The notes under the pieces are model-generated. The model saw only the letters and a program-made list of their open reading frames with translations, was not told the DNA's origin and ran no database searches. A DNA stretch of 33,044 nt, taken from positions 32,136 through 65,179 of the forward strand of contig DETV01000052.1 in the NCBI GenBank assembly GCA_002361775.1, written 5' to 3'. The stretch comes from Eubacterium sp. UBA3279. Lineage in GTDB: Bacteria; Bacillota; Clostridia; Lachnospirales; Lachnospiraceae. A program made the translations under genes and the position numbers. Below, piece after piece: positions 23,610 through 31,998 of the stretch (the stretch's first letter is position 1; the number at the start of each line of letters is the position of its first letter).

Positions 23610-23665
23610 AACAGGGAGTCTGTATCTATGAATTCCTGCAGACAGGCATAGAACAACTCCCTGTT
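23610..23665. terminator. Branched stem between convergent HAD and L,D-transpeptidase genes
   Basis: AACAGGGAGT (23610-23619) pairs with ACTCCCTGTT (23656-23665), with an inner TCTATG/CATAGA stem. Only short T-rich tails follow on each strand (TATTTTC on plus, GATTTTAG on minus), so termination may be moderate in both directions. Confidence 0.65.
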
Positions 23666-23669
23666 ATTT

Positions 23670-25136
23670 TCAACCGTGAAGAGAATATCCATCGTTGTAT
23701 ACACAAACAATAGGTACATCCTTATCAATCAATTGATATACTTTTTTTGCATTACTGTACGGCATATTGATACATCCATGAGATCCACTGTACTTGTAAA
23801 TCGTTCCCCCGAAGCTCCCTCTCCAACTGGCATCATGCAACCCGATTCCTCCGTTGAATGGCATCCAGAAGGAAACCGGGGACTCATAACTGGGCGTTCC
23901 ATCCGGAAGAGGTCTTCCTCTTAAAACCCTGTCTCTTTGCTTATAAGTAAGAAAATAAACACCGGGAGGAGTAAATCTGCTTCTTTCCATCCTTCCTGAA
24001 ACAATCGGTGAATCTACCACGATTTTCCCTTTTTTATAATAATATAAATGCTGTTCTGTCAGATTAACTTCGATATAAGTACTCCCCAGTCCATGATTCT
24101 TCTTATATTTTTCTCTGCTGGAATATACCGGTTCCCGGGAAATACTTTGCCTTTCTTTTATATTTTTTCTCAGAGCTTTCCTTTCCTTCTTCTGATCAAT
24201 TTTCCATCCATAATTTCCACCCTGTACAGTCACATCCAATCCTGATGTGGTGTGAAATGGTCTTGGTTTTCCCAATGTATCCACTTTTTTCGCCAGTTTT
24301 TTTACAAATTTATTTAAATGTTTATCAAATTTTTCCGCATCATTATAATAATTTCCTTTTTCGTCCACGCTGAGCCATTTTCTCAGATCATTTCCGTCCA
24401 AAACCAGTTCCCCTTTCGGCAACTGATACGTAACTGAGACTGCTGCCAGTTCATTCAACTGCTTACATTCCTTCACCAAAGCTTCACTTTCTTTGGTGAT
24501 CTGAGGCATCACATATACTTTTTCATCCTGAGCTGAAAAAATTTCTTTTCTCTGACGAATCGTTTTACCAACTTCATTTTTTAATGCAGATTCATTAATT
24601 GTGGTTCCATACACTTCATCAACTATCACAAATTTATTCTTTTTAAATGTTACATATGCATCCTCTGGCTTCTCCCAGGCTGATTCATCCATGGCCTTCA
24701 GCTTCGACAACTCTCTGTCTAACTTATCCTCGTCAAATGACACATTTTCTTTCACCCGGTATTCATGTTTCTGAAAGAGACCGCTGATCCAGAATAATTC
24801 ATTTTGTTCTTCCAAAATCTTTCTTATCCCGCCATCACTTACAAATTGATAATCTATGGATTTCCCTGTGATTTTTTCCGTTTCCTCTCCATAAAACTGC
24901 AAAAGAAGTTCATAATCCTCCACCTGTTGTTTTACCAGATTTTCTGCTTCTTTTTCCGTAAGATTATCGCAGGATAACTGATTAATTACTGTATTTTCAA
25001 AGAAATGATCCCGGTAATAATATACTTTTTTCCCATACCAGATACCACTTGCCAAAAGAAGACAGCTTACCGCTCCTATTCCTGCTTTTATCCATAATCC
25101 CCTTCGGGATTTGTTTTTTAAAAAATACCCCTTCAT
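23670..25136 (-). CDS. L,D-transpeptidase (YkuD) with peptidoglycan-binding domains
   Basis: A 488-residue cell-wall cross-linking enzyme. N-terminal signal anchor WIKAGIGAVSCLLLASGIWYG after a basic MKGYFLKNKSRR; an extracellular region of about 300 residues in the PG_binding_4 style (KSIDYQFVSDGGIRKIL, ELVLDGNDLRKWLSV, KKLAKKVDTLGKPRPFHTTSG); then the YkuD domain YIEVNLTEQHLYYYKKGKIV, PVSFWMPFNGGIGLHDASW and the catalytic SGSHGCINMPYSNAKKVY with His and Cys intact. It probably makes 3-3 cross-links. The frame can start at TTG overlapping the preceding stop, but GGGAG lies eight bases before ATG at 25136. Confidence 0.93.
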   Translation of the reverse strand: MKGYFLKNKSRRGLWIKAGIGAVSCLLLASGIWYGKKVYYYRDHFFENTVINQLSCDNLTEKEAENLVKQQVEDYELLLQFYGEETEKITGKSIDYQFVSDGGIRKILEEQNELFWISGLFQKHEYRVKENVSFDEDKLDRELSKLKAMDESAWEKPEDAYVTFKKNKFVIVDEVYGTTINESALKNEVGKTIRQRKEIFSAQDEKVYVMPQITKESEALVKECKQLNELAAVSVTYQLPKGELVLDGNDLRKWLSVDEKGNYYNDAEKFDKHLNKFVKKLAKKVDTLGKPRPFHTTSGLDVTVQGGNYGWKIDQKKERKALRKNIKERQSISREPVYSSREKYKKNHGLGSTYIEVNLTEQHLYYYKKGKIVVDSPIVSGRMERSRFTPPGVYFLTYKQRDRVLRGRPLPDGTPSYESPVSFWMPFNGGIGLHDASWRGSFGGTIYKYSGSHGCINMPYSNAKKVYQLIDKDVPIVCVYNDGYSLHG

Positions 25137-25162
25137 TGTTTCTGCTCCCATCTGTTTTGCTG

Positions 25163-25654
25163 TCAACGGGTTTCATTTTTTTTCTTACTTATACTCTTCC
25201 CTGAAATCGACTGATGAACCATTTTCCCTGTAGAAAATACTTTTTCCAGGATGATATTTACAATAAATATAGCGGCAGCAATCATAGCGGCGGCTAAAAT
25301 AGTCTGCTGAAAATAATAAGAAGCCTTCTCGTGTTCCGATTTTAAAATGTAATATACGATCCGATACATCCCTGCCCCCGGCACAATCGTTAAGTTCGCC
25401 GGAATCATAAAGATTGTCACCGGAGTTTTAAAAATCCGGGCGCACAGATGTGCTCCCACTGCAATTCCCGCTGCTCCCAAAAAAGTACTCCCCAGCATAG
25501 AACCTGTATATGCTTCTACGATTAGATAAATAAACCATCCTACAGCTCCGTCCAGTCCTGCCCAAATCAAAAATCGTCTGGGGACTTTCAAAACCACTCC
25601 AAAACCTATTACTGCTATCAGAGCGCCTATACTGCGCCAGATCAATTCCAACAT
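25163..25654 (-). CDS. Threonine/serine exporter ThrE, C-terminal-type subunit
   Basis: A 163-residue membrane protein of the ThrE_2 (DUF3815) family, matching the second half of full-length ThrE. Five hydrophobic stretches: IWRSIGALIAVIGFGVVL, AVGWFIYLIVEAY, STFLGAAGIAVGAHLCA, IFMIPANLTIVPGAGMYRIVYY (conserved PAN-IVPG loop) and ILAAAMIAAAIFIVNIIL. It forms a complete exporter with the upstream N-terminal-type subunit. GGGAGAAATTA precedes the ATG; its stop overlaps a TTG-initiated extension of the transpeptidase frame, so the genes are closely linked. Confidence 0.9.
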   Translation of the reverse strand: MLELIWRSIGALIAVIGFGVVLKVPRRFLIWAGLDGAVGWFIYLIVEAYTGSMLGSTFLGAAGIAVGAHLCARIFKTPVTIFMIPANLTIVPGAGMYRIVYYILKSEHEKASYYFQQTILAAAMIAAAIFIVNIILEKVFSTGKMVHQSISGKSISKKKNETR

Positions 25655-25679
25655 TAATTTCTCCCTTCTTTTTGTACCG

Positions 25680-26426
25680 TTAAATCAGAAACATACCCAT
25701 ACCAATTCCTGACGCTACTGCTGCCGCAATCACAAAAGCTTCTGCCGCTCTGGCTAAGCCTGACAAATAATCTCCATGAAGAGTATCAAATACTGCGTTG
25801 GTAATTGCAGCCCCCGGCACAAAGGGCATGATTGCACTGACAATCATTAAATCTTTATCATATATTCCAGGCAGCCACTTCACAGCAAGGCCGATCACTA
25901 TCGCCAGCCCAAAAGAACAGATAATATTTTCAAGGAACATATGCAGTTGCTTTTTTCTGCAAAACCACAGAACAAAAGCGGAAATAAACCCCGATAAAGC
26001 TGCAATCCCTGCTTCACTCAACGTACCGCCAAACATAACCGCAAATCCTCCTGTGATTGCCGGCATTGCCCACCAGTTACATCGAAGGGGAACCGTTTCT
26101 TTCCACAAAGCTTTAATCTGACGAAAGGTTTCTTCCAAAGAAAGCAGGTCTCCGCAAAAATCCCGGGAAATTCTGTTCACCCGGTCAATAATTTCCAGAT
26201 TCGTACCTCTGCTGGTGATTCTTTTCATTACTGTCAAGGAATCAATGGACGGATCGTCTAAAGTTGCCACAAATCCTGTCATCATCACCAATACTTCTAC
26301 TTTTTTTAATTGTGATTTTTTTAAAATACGGTACATGGTATCTTCCACACGATACGTCTCCGCACCATTTTTCATCAATATTTCACCGGCAAAAACTGCC
26401 GTATCCAACAATAACTTGTAATCCAT
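25680..26426 (-). CDS. Threonine/serine exporter ThrE, N-terminal-type (DUF1212) subunit
   Basis: A 248-residue DUF1212/ThrE_1 protein. The cytosolic start has the conserved LDTAVFAGEILMKNGAETYRVEDTMYRIL (family signature GAETYRVE) and GFVATLDDPSIDSLTVMKRI. It is followed by about five membrane segments and the FVPGAAITNAVFDTLHGDYLSGLARAAEAF loop. With the next gene it makes the split form of a Thr/Ser exporter common in clostridia. ATCAGGAGTAAAT precedes the start at 26426; the ATG 18 nt earlier has no site. 30 nt from the DHFR-like gene upstream. Confidence 0.92.
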   Translation of the reverse strand: MDYKLLLDTAVFAGEILMKNGAETYRVEDTMYRILKKSQLKKVEVLVMMTGFVATLDDPSIDSLTVMKRITSRGTNLEIIDRVNRISRDFCGDLLSLEETFRQIKALWKETVPLRCNWWAMPAITGGFAVMFGGTLSEAGIAALSGFISAFVLWFCRKKQLHMFLENIICSFGLAIVIGLAVKWLPGIYDKDLMIVSAIMPFVPGAAITNAVFDTLHGDYLSGLARAAEAFVIAAAVASGIGMGMFLI

Positions 26427-26456
26427 ATTTACTCCTGATTGCAAAACTGCAAAAAT

Positions 26457-26987
26457 TTATCTTCGTATATAGATTAAATCCACCATTCCATTACAGGAAT
26501 GTGTTTCAACTAATCTTAATTTTATTTCATTTTTTCCATAATCAAATAGACGGATTCCCTTTCCCAAAAGTGTGGGAATCACCGTAATGTGATACCTGTC
26601 AATTAAATTTTCCCGGATCAGCGCTTGTGCAATGGAGGCCCCCCCGCAAATCCAAATGCCTTTTCCCGTCTCTGATTTCAGTTTTTTTATGAGTTCCACC
26701 GGATTTTTATCTGTAAATAAAACCTCATCACCAGATTCCATTTCTTTGTGTGTTATAACATAAGTGTTCAAACCACTATAAACCCATTCATCAGGAGAAA
26801 GTTCCGTTATGATCTGATTGTAAGTATTCCATCCCATAATAACAGTGTCTATATCTTTTATGAAATTATCGTAACTTTCACTCTCTGCCCCTGTGCTTTC
26901 CTGCCCTTCCAGCCAATCTACTTTTCCATCAACATCTGCTATATACCCATCCAGACTCACTGCAATAAATAAAGATACTTTTCTCAT
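26457..26987 (-). CDS. Dihydrofolate-reductase-like (RibD C-terminal-type) oxidoreductase
   Basis: A 176-residue protein of the DfrA/RibD_C superfamily, YyaP/YwjB-like. N-terminus RKVSLFIAVSLDGYIADVDGKVDWLEG, then VIMGWNTYNQI, YVITHKE, GKGIWICGGASIAQALIRENLIDRYHITVIPTLLGKGIRLF (NADPH-binding GGA loop and conserved end). It probably reduces a pterin- or pyrimidine-like substrate with NADPH, but family members are mostly uncharacterised. AAAGGATAAAACA precedes the ATG; the start overlaps the stop of the kinase gene by 4 bp, so they are coupled. Confidence 0.9.
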   Translation of the reverse strand: MRKVSLFIAVSLDGYIADVDGKVDWLEGQESTGAESESYDNFIKDIDTVIMGWNTYNQIITELSPDEWVYSGLNTYVITHKEMESGDEVLFTDKNPVELIKKLKSETGKGIWICGGASIAQALIRENLIDRYHITVIPTLLGKGIRLFDYGKNEIKLRLVETHSCNGMVDLIYIRR

Positions 26988-27517
26988 TGTTTTATCCTTT
27001 CCTGGCTTAAATCAATTTCCACCTGATACTCCTCATCAATAAGTTTGTAATTTACCTGATACTTTTTCGCCATTTTCATCACATACTCATTATCTTTCAA
27101 CACATTTTCCAATGTGCATCCCTCGTCCTCCCCGCGATTTTCAATGATGTCGGCATATTTTTTTATGTTTAGAAAATGATTTTTAATATACTCCTGGCTC
27201 ATCACAAGACAATAATACTGAATATGAGCTAAATATTCCCTCTCAAAGTCCTTCTCCCAATCAAAAGGAATATAACATCCCTCTACAATAAGATTTTGAT
27301 TATTTTCTATTGCAGTTTTCACCATTTCCCGCACAATTGGCCACAAATACTCTGTCAGTTCCTCATCATCCTCCGGAGTAAGTTTTGTATACCCGCTTCG
27401 AATCAATCCCATTTTCAAATGATCTATGGATATATAAGGATAATTATATCTTTCCAGCAATTTTTGAGCAAGCGCTGTTTTTCCGGTATGAGAAGCTCCC
27501 GCTAATAAAACAATCAT
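26984..27517 (-). CDS. P-loop small-molecule kinase-like protein (1)
   Basis: A 177-residue P-loop NTPase with Walker A GASHTGKT at residues 6-13 and the substrate-side motif ISIDHLKMGLIRSG, resembling 2-phosphoglycerate-kinase/adenylate-kinase-like enzymes. NLIVEGCYIPFDW and the lid-like KKYADIIENRGEDEGC segment support a kinase. The substrate is unknown. AAGGAGAAAGACAT precedes the ATG. It overlaps both neighbours by 4 bp (ATGA), so the two kinases and the DHFR-like gene are made together. More AT-rich than the genes to the left. Confidence 0.82.
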   Translation of the reverse strand: MIVLLAGASHTGKTALAQKLLERYNYPYISIDHLKMGLIRSGYTKLTPEDDEELTEYLWPIVREMVKTAIENNQNLIVEGCYIPFDWEKDFEREYLAHIQYYCLVMSQEYIKNHFLNIKKYADIIENRGEDEGCTLENVLKDNEYVMKMAKKYQVNYKLIDEEYQVEIDLSQERIKQ

Positions 27518-28077
27518 ATGTCTTTCTCCTTGCCCTCCATTTTGTATGTTTCAACAATAATTTGCATATTTTTCTCTAATTCGTCTTTTCCATCTAATCG
27601 AAGTACTTTGCACTTTAAAGATTTTAACCACATTTCATGCTGTTGTAAAGTACATCCGCCAATTCCATAATCATATCCAGCCACATTTTTCAGAGCTGTC
27701 TGGTGCTGTTCATACATATCTCCTCCCTCTAAAATATGCTCCCCAAACAACCGCAAAGCTCGCTCATGCACACGCTCTACACGAATCTCTGCATCTGTAT
27801 GTAAATGAACAACTAACCGAAAAAATGGATCAAAATGTTCGTGAAAAGAATCCATAGAACCAGCCATTACAAAATGATCACAATTTGCTATTGCTTTCTG
27901 TAAACGACTGATTTTCTCATCCTTGGTATACATTTGTGTGAAAGGAATTTCTGTATCCTGTCTCCATATATATTCATCAACATCAATATAAGTATACCCC
28001 AATTTTTCTGCAATCATTTTACCAAGAGTTGTCTTTCCGGCGCCGGAAGATCCCATAATCATCATGCCTGTTGCCAT
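27514..28077 (-). CDS. P-loop shikimate/cytidylate-kinase-like protein (2)
   Basis: A 187-residue AAA/P-loop protein. Walker A GSSGAGKT (residues 9-16), then LGKMIAEKLGYTYIDVDEYIW like shikimate kinases, a second strand DHFVMAGSMDSFHEHFDP, and a VERVHERALRLFGEHIL lid region with Arg residues. It likely phosphorylates a small metabolite or antibiotic; substrate unknown. GGAGAC lies eight bases before the start. Overlaps the next kinase by 4 bp and follows the S51 peptidase gene by 11 nt. It is not a close copy of its neighbour. Confidence 0.82.
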   Translation of the reverse strand: MATGMMIMGSSGAGKTTLGKMIAEKLGYTYIDVDEYIWRQDTEIPFTQMYTKDEKISRLQKAIANCDHFVMAGSMDSFHEHFDPFFRLVVHLHTDAEIRVERVHERALRLFGEHILEGGDMYEQHQTALKNVAGYDYGIGGCTLQQHEMWLKSLKCKVLRLDGKDELEKNMQIIVETYKMEGKEKDI

Positions 28078-28088
28078 TATATTGTCTC

Positions 28089-28793
28089 CTAAAAACTATT
28101 TCTAAATTCTATATCCTGCTTCTCCATTATTCCATTTTTATATGTAATCATAAATGCCTTTGCATTTGCATTACTTCTTACAAAGTATTGATACCCATTA
28201 TTTTCAACAAATGCTGTATCATTTTCCATTGCCAAACCAATTAGATCTTTTTCACACAGCCTCTCATCAAATGAATTTCTCCCCTCTTCATTGTAATGAG
28301 GACAATATGCCATATGAAAAATATCTAACATTCCATCCGCCCAACAATAATTCCAGTTCTCTTCGTCGTGGAAAGACTCACTGTCGCTATACCCACACTG
28401 AAACCAACAAATTGCACCTGCACTGATTCCAGTTAATACGGCTAAATCTTTCTCATAAATTTTCTTTAACTTTTCATCCAGACCATACTGTTTCCAGATC
28501 TGCATCATAAAAATAGTATCTCCACCGCCAACATAAATTATATCTGCCCAGGCAAGAAGATCATCTATTTCCTGTTCCGTGTAGTTCTTTGAACACAAAC
28601 ACAAACTTTTCACTTCACATTCAAGCAGATTAAATGCTTTCGTAATTACTTCTATATATCCGTTTGCATCATGACTTGCTGTTCCTATAAACAGTACATG
28701 GGGATTTTTTACATTTGTTAATTTGATTGTATGTGCGTTTAATTCTCTGGTAGATGATAAATCTCCACCTGCAATTGCAACTATTCTTCCCAT
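28089..28793 (-). CDS. S51-family peptidase (PepE / dipeptidase E-like)
   Basis: A 234-residue class I glutamine-amidotransferase-like hydrolase. Seen: MGRIVAIAGGDL, HVLFIGTASHDANGYIEV, IIYVGGGDTIFMMQIW and the nucleophile elbow LTGISAGAICWF, where Ser replaces the amidotransferase Cys. A later CPHYNEEGR segment gives the likely His. Family members cleave Asp-X dipeptides or act on microcin-like peptides; which applies here is unknown. GAGGAGGAATAT precedes the start at 28793 (seven codons into the open frame). 30 nt after the GNAT gene, same operon. Confidence 0.9.
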   Translation of the reverse strand: MGRIVAIAGGDLSSTRELNAHTIKLTNVKNPHVLFIGTASHDANGYIEVITKAFNLLECEVKSLCLCSKNYTEQEIDDLLAWADIIYVGGGDTIFMMQIWKQYGLDEKLKKIYEKDLAVLTGISAGAICWFQCGYSDSESFHDEENWNYCWADGMLDIFHMAYCPHYNEEGRNSFDERLCEKDLIGLAMENDTAFVENNGYQYFVRSNANAKAFMITYKNGIMEKQDIEFRNSF

Positions 28794-28823
28794 ATATTCC
28801 TCCTCATCCTTCAAACTGAATAT

Positions 28824-29333
28824 CTATCGGTAAACCACATAGCGATCATGTGGCATATTTACGCCTTTATAATGCTTTATCCATGCATCTACCCTTGTCA
28901 TTCCATTTCTTATGGCTACATTTTGCGATGCAAAATTCGTATCTCTGATGATGGAGCATACTTCTGTTGCATTCAATGTTTCAAATGCATACTTTTTACA
29001 CGCTTTTGCTGCTTCAGTGGCATATCCTCTGTGCCAGTATGACCGTTCAAAAAGATAGCCTATTTCAAGTACCTCGCTTTCTTTCCATGGCTGCATTGTA
29101 AGTCCACATTGCCCGATCATTTCATTTGTTTCTTTCAAAACAACTGCCCATAAACCAAAACCCCATTTTTGATAGCGGGCAATTTGTCTATCAAGCCATT
29201 CCTGAACTTCATCGTCATTAAATGCTCCCTCATATGCATACATTGTATCTTTATCCTTCAGTATTTTACACAAAGATTCAAAATCAGATGGAACCAACTC
29301 ACGCAGATACAATCTTTCCGTTTCAAGTATCAT
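28824..29333 (-). CDS. GNAT acetyltransferase (RimJ/RimL type)
   Basis: A 169-residue N-acetyltransferase. Start LETERLYLRELVPSDFESLCKIL, then WGFGLWAVVLKETNEMIGQCGL and the acetyl-CoA region LEIGYLFERSYWHRGYATEAAKACKKYAF, ending SIIRDTNFASQNVAIRNGM. It acetylates a ribosomal protein, amino acid or drug; substrate unknown. TTAGGAGGTATT precedes ATG at 29333; the longer frame (to 29396) would place that ribosome site inside the gene. Preceded by repeat copy A (29428-29520), which contains a TATAAT box on this strand. Confidence 0.9.
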   Translation of the reverse strand: MILETERLYLRELVPSDFESLCKILKDKDTMYAYEGAFNDDEVQEWLDRQIARYQKWGFGLWAVVLKETNEMIGQCGLTMQPWKESEVLEIGYLFERSYWHRGYATEAAKACKKYAFETLNATEVCSIIRDTNFASQNVAIRNGMTRVDAWIKHYKGVNMPHDRYVVYR

Positions 29334-29427
29334 AATACCTCCTAAACTTCTTCTGTGCTTCCTGCTTTTTTCTGCAAGACAGGAGATATTTCCCACATTT
29401 CAACATATAAAAATTCTGTATAATTTG

Positions 29428-29520
29428 GATTATACTCTATTCCCTATCTATGCAGCCACTTTAATTTTTCTTTAGTAAACGGCCACTGGCAAAATCCTAT
29501 TAATAAGAACTGAACTATAT
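29428..29520. repeat. 93-bp intergenic direct repeat, copy A
   Basis: Aligns without gaps to 31906-31998 with 72 of 93 bases identical by hand count. Conserved blocks include GATTATACTCTATT, CCTATCTAT and ACTTTAATTT. On the minus strand it ends in TAGAGTATAATC, a likely -10 region about 95 nt before the GNAT start. Confidence 0.75.
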
Positions 29521-29528
29521 TTAAAATT

Positions 29529-31022
29529 TCATTTCTCTACAGTTATCTCATATCTGATCTCATCAACAAATGTTTTTATAAAATCATGACGAATCCGGGC
29601 AATTCTTTTTCCTTCTTCTGTATTCATTTCATTTTTAAGTAATAGTAGTTTATCCTCAAAATGCTTTATTGAATCCATTATAGACCGCCCATGAGCGCCT
29701 CCATATGCGAAAGTCCTTGCCACACCTATGGCTCCTATCGCGTCAAGTCTATCCGCATCCTGAACAATTTTTCCTTCAATTGTTTTCGGATAAATACCTC
29801 TGTTTTTACTAAAAGAAACGCCGTTGATTATTTCACATATCTGTTCAATCGATTCATCATCCATTTGTTGTTTTTTCAAAAAGGTACGCGTATTATAATT
29901 ATTCTTTGTATTAAATACTTTATGATCATCTGCATCATGAAGTAATGCTGCCAAAGAAACAATAAAACGATTACATTGTGGTTCTGTGTTGGCAAGTCTA
30001 ATTGCATTATTATATACCCTCAACGAATGTTGTGCATCATGTCCGCTATGATCATGCGCAAATAAAGTCTCTATAAATAATTTTGTTGAATTTATTATCT
30101 TTTTTTCATCCATAATACTGTCCCTATATTTATCCGTATACCATTTCGGAACAGATAATTGAAAATTATCATAATCATCAAATGCTTTGCCACATCTTGC
30201 AACCATGCCATCAATTTCTTTCTGACCAAATTTCTCTGCCCATTTAATTGAGTACAAAGAAGCATGTGCGACATAGACTGCTAACGCAACCCAAAATTCT
30301 TCTGGTATCTTATTATCAAAATAAGCATCTATTTGGCCAATACAATATGGAATACTATGTTCAATTCCAAAACTCTCAAGTTTATAAAATTCTTCATAGG
30401 GATCGCCTATTTCCCATCGATTAAAATCAATAACTCCAATATTTCCATCAGGTGTATAGATTAAATTTCCGGGATGATAATCACCATGCATATATACCGG
30501 CTGCTCTTTCCATATTTTATCAATATTATCTTTTACATACTTTATCGCAAAATTATCTCCTGCAATTCTAACCTGTGATTTTTCATAACATGACAACTGT
30601 AAAAGTTTCTTTGATTTCTTTGTTTCAAGCGGTCTGTCAACACTGTCAATTTTTATAGAATGTATTCTTTTTAAAATTTCTCCTGCTTTTCTTCCTAATC
30701 GATATTGCTCCTGCTCAGGTAATTTAGGAAGTTCATCTTCTAAATCATTTCCCTCGATCCATGTAAGCAACATATATACATTATTTCCATCATTACAAAT
30801 ACCAAAATCAAGAGGCATAGACATATTAATTCCCAACAATGAATACTTCTTTATGATTTCATATTCTTTTTTCTTTACTTCATATTGGGTAATGTCAGAT
30901 ATCCTCAATAAAAAATGTTGCTCGCTCATGGTTGTTATGTGATATTTTTTATCGTTTGACCAACCTTTTGATATGCTCTCAATATTTTTCCAGGAGCTGC
31001 TATTCTTTATATCATCAAACAT
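29529..31022 (-). CDS. Fusion of APH-type phosphotransferase and HD phosphohydrolase
   Basis: A 497-residue two-domain protein. Residues about 1-290: aminoglycoside-phosphotransferase/choline-kinase fold with the catalytic loop PVYMHGDYHPGNLIYT, the metal Asp in IGVIDFNRWEIGDPYEEF and a hinge MLLTWIEGNDLEDELP. Residues about 305-497: a YedJ/YpgQ-like HD domain, with HDHSGHDAQHSLRVYNNA, AALLHDADDHKVF and IVQDADRLDAIGAIGVARTFAYGG giving a full set of metal ligands. One part is expected to phosphorylate and the other to hydrolyse a phosphate; whether both act on one molecule is unknown. GGAGATTTAAA precedes the ATG. 64 nt after the nucleoside phosphorylase gene. AT-rich. Confidence 0.9.
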   Translation of the reverse strand: MFDDIKNSSSWKNIESISKGWSNDKKYHITTMSEQHFLLRISDITQYEVKKKEYEIIKKYSLLGINMSMPLDFGICNDGNNVYMLLTWIEGNDLEDELPKLPEQEQYRLGRKAGEILKRIHSIKIDSVDRPLETKKSKKLLQLSCYEKSQVRIAGDNFAIKYVKDNIDKIWKEQPVYMHGDYHPGNLIYTPDGNIGVIDFNRWEIGDPYEEFYKLESFGIEHSIPYCIGQIDAYFDNKIPEEFWVALAVYVAHASLYSIKWAEKFGQKEIDGMVARCGKAFDDYDNFQLSVPKWYTDKYRDSIMDEKKIINSTKLFIETLFAHDHSGHDAQHSLRVYNNAIRLANTEPQCNRFIVSLAALLHDADDHKVFNTKNNYNTRTFLKKQQMDDESIEQICEIINGVSFSKNRGIYPKTIEGKIVQDADRLDAIGAIGVARTFAYGGAHGRSIMDSIKHFEDKLLLLKNEMNTEEGKRIARIRHDFIKTFVDEIRYEITVEK

Positions 31023-31086
31023 TTTAAATCTCCATTAAATACAAATCATATTATTTATTCAGATCACTGAAATTTATATCTCTTGT

Positions 31087-31836
31087 TTATACGTTCTTTG
31101 CTATCTTTAATGCGATAAACAATTTATCCAGATCGTGGTTTGCAGCAGCTAATCCTTCCATTTCATAATTTCCTTCTATAAGCACATCTCCCGAAACAAG
31201 GAAATCATACAATTCAAATCCATAAAAATCACAAATCGCCTGAACTCCTGCAAGTTCCATTTCCACTGCAATACAGCCTTCTTCTTTTCGCTTATTTACA
31301 AGATTAACAGTTTCCCGAAGCATACTGTCGGTAGTCCATACTTTTCCCTGAACATACGGCAACTTCCATTCCGTGAAAAATTCAGCTAATCTATCTGAAT
31401 TTTTTATTTCTATATAATCTTGCGGTTCTGCAAAATAATAGGACAATCCTTCTCCCCTGTAGGCCTGTGTTGGAATAATGAACTTCCCATCTGTTGCATC
31501 TTTATTCAAACTTCCACAGGAACCAAACATAATAAATGTGGATGCTCCAGTCAAATGATTTACCTCAGCAAGAGTCCCTGCCGCAAGAGCCGACCCCATC
31601 GGTGTTAGATAGAAAGCAATGGTTTCTTCCTTATATTCAAAGGACCAGATTGGTATAGTACCATTACAAGCGCCTACTTCCGCTATTTGCTTGCATTGGA
31701 AATGTTCAAGCATATATTCATATATTACTTTTGAGAAAATAAGAATACATTTATTAACCAGATATCTTTTTTCTCCATAAAAATTTTCCAATTTTATGAT
31801 AGGTTCGCTACTCACATCATACGAATCAGTAATCAT
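31087..31836 (-). CDS. Nucleoside phosphorylase (PNP/UDP family)
   Basis: A 249-residue phosphorylase-fold protein that cleaves nucleosides with phosphate. Seen: FYLTPMGSALAAGTLAEVNHLTG, TFIMFGSCGSLN (phosphate/ribose site) and CIAVEMELAGVQAICDFYG, equivalent to the MEMEGA nucleoside-binding signature; the late Asp in FLVSGDVL fits the base-binding position. It is closer to uridine-phosphorylase-like clostridial proteins than to DeoD. Specificity unknown. GGAGGGAATAGA precedes the ATG. Repeat copy B (31906-31998), with a TATAAT box on this strand, lies 70 nt upstream. Confidence 0.9.
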   Translation of the reverse strand: MITDSYDVSSEPIIKLENFYGEKRYLVNKCILIFSKVIYEYMLEHFQCKQIAEVGACNGTIPIWSFEYKEETIAFYLTPMGSALAAGTLAEVNHLTGASTFIMFGSCGSLNKDATDGKFIIPTQAYRGEGLSYYFAEPQDYIEIKNSDRLAEFFTEWKLPYVQGKVWTTDSMLRETVNLVNKRKEEGCIAVEMELAGVQAICDFYGFELYDFLVSGDVLIEGNYEMEGLAAANHDLDKLFIALKIAKNV

Positions 31837-31905
31837 TCTATTCCCTCCATAAATTTCACTTCGTTATTGTTCCCAATTTCTCCACGAATGGCATTTCGTA
31901 TTTTT

Positions 31906-31998
31906 GATTATACTCTATTTCCTATCTATACGGCAACTTTAATTTCCCTTTCGCAACCTGTCACCTTCAAAATTTTATCGATAAGGACAGAAATATAT
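31906..31998. repeat. 93-bp intergenic direct repeat, copy B
   Basis: Partner of copy A. On the minus strand TTGCCG, an 18-bp spacer and TATAAT (31907-31912) suggest it carries the promoter of the nucleoside phosphorylase gene. It runs on into the TGGTGAC repeat array. Confidence 0.75.

Noticed and set aside
25163..26426. ThrE exporter split by a frameshift
   Set aside because: Both parts have their own starts, ribosome sites and a 25-nt gap, matching the common two-gene form of this exporter.
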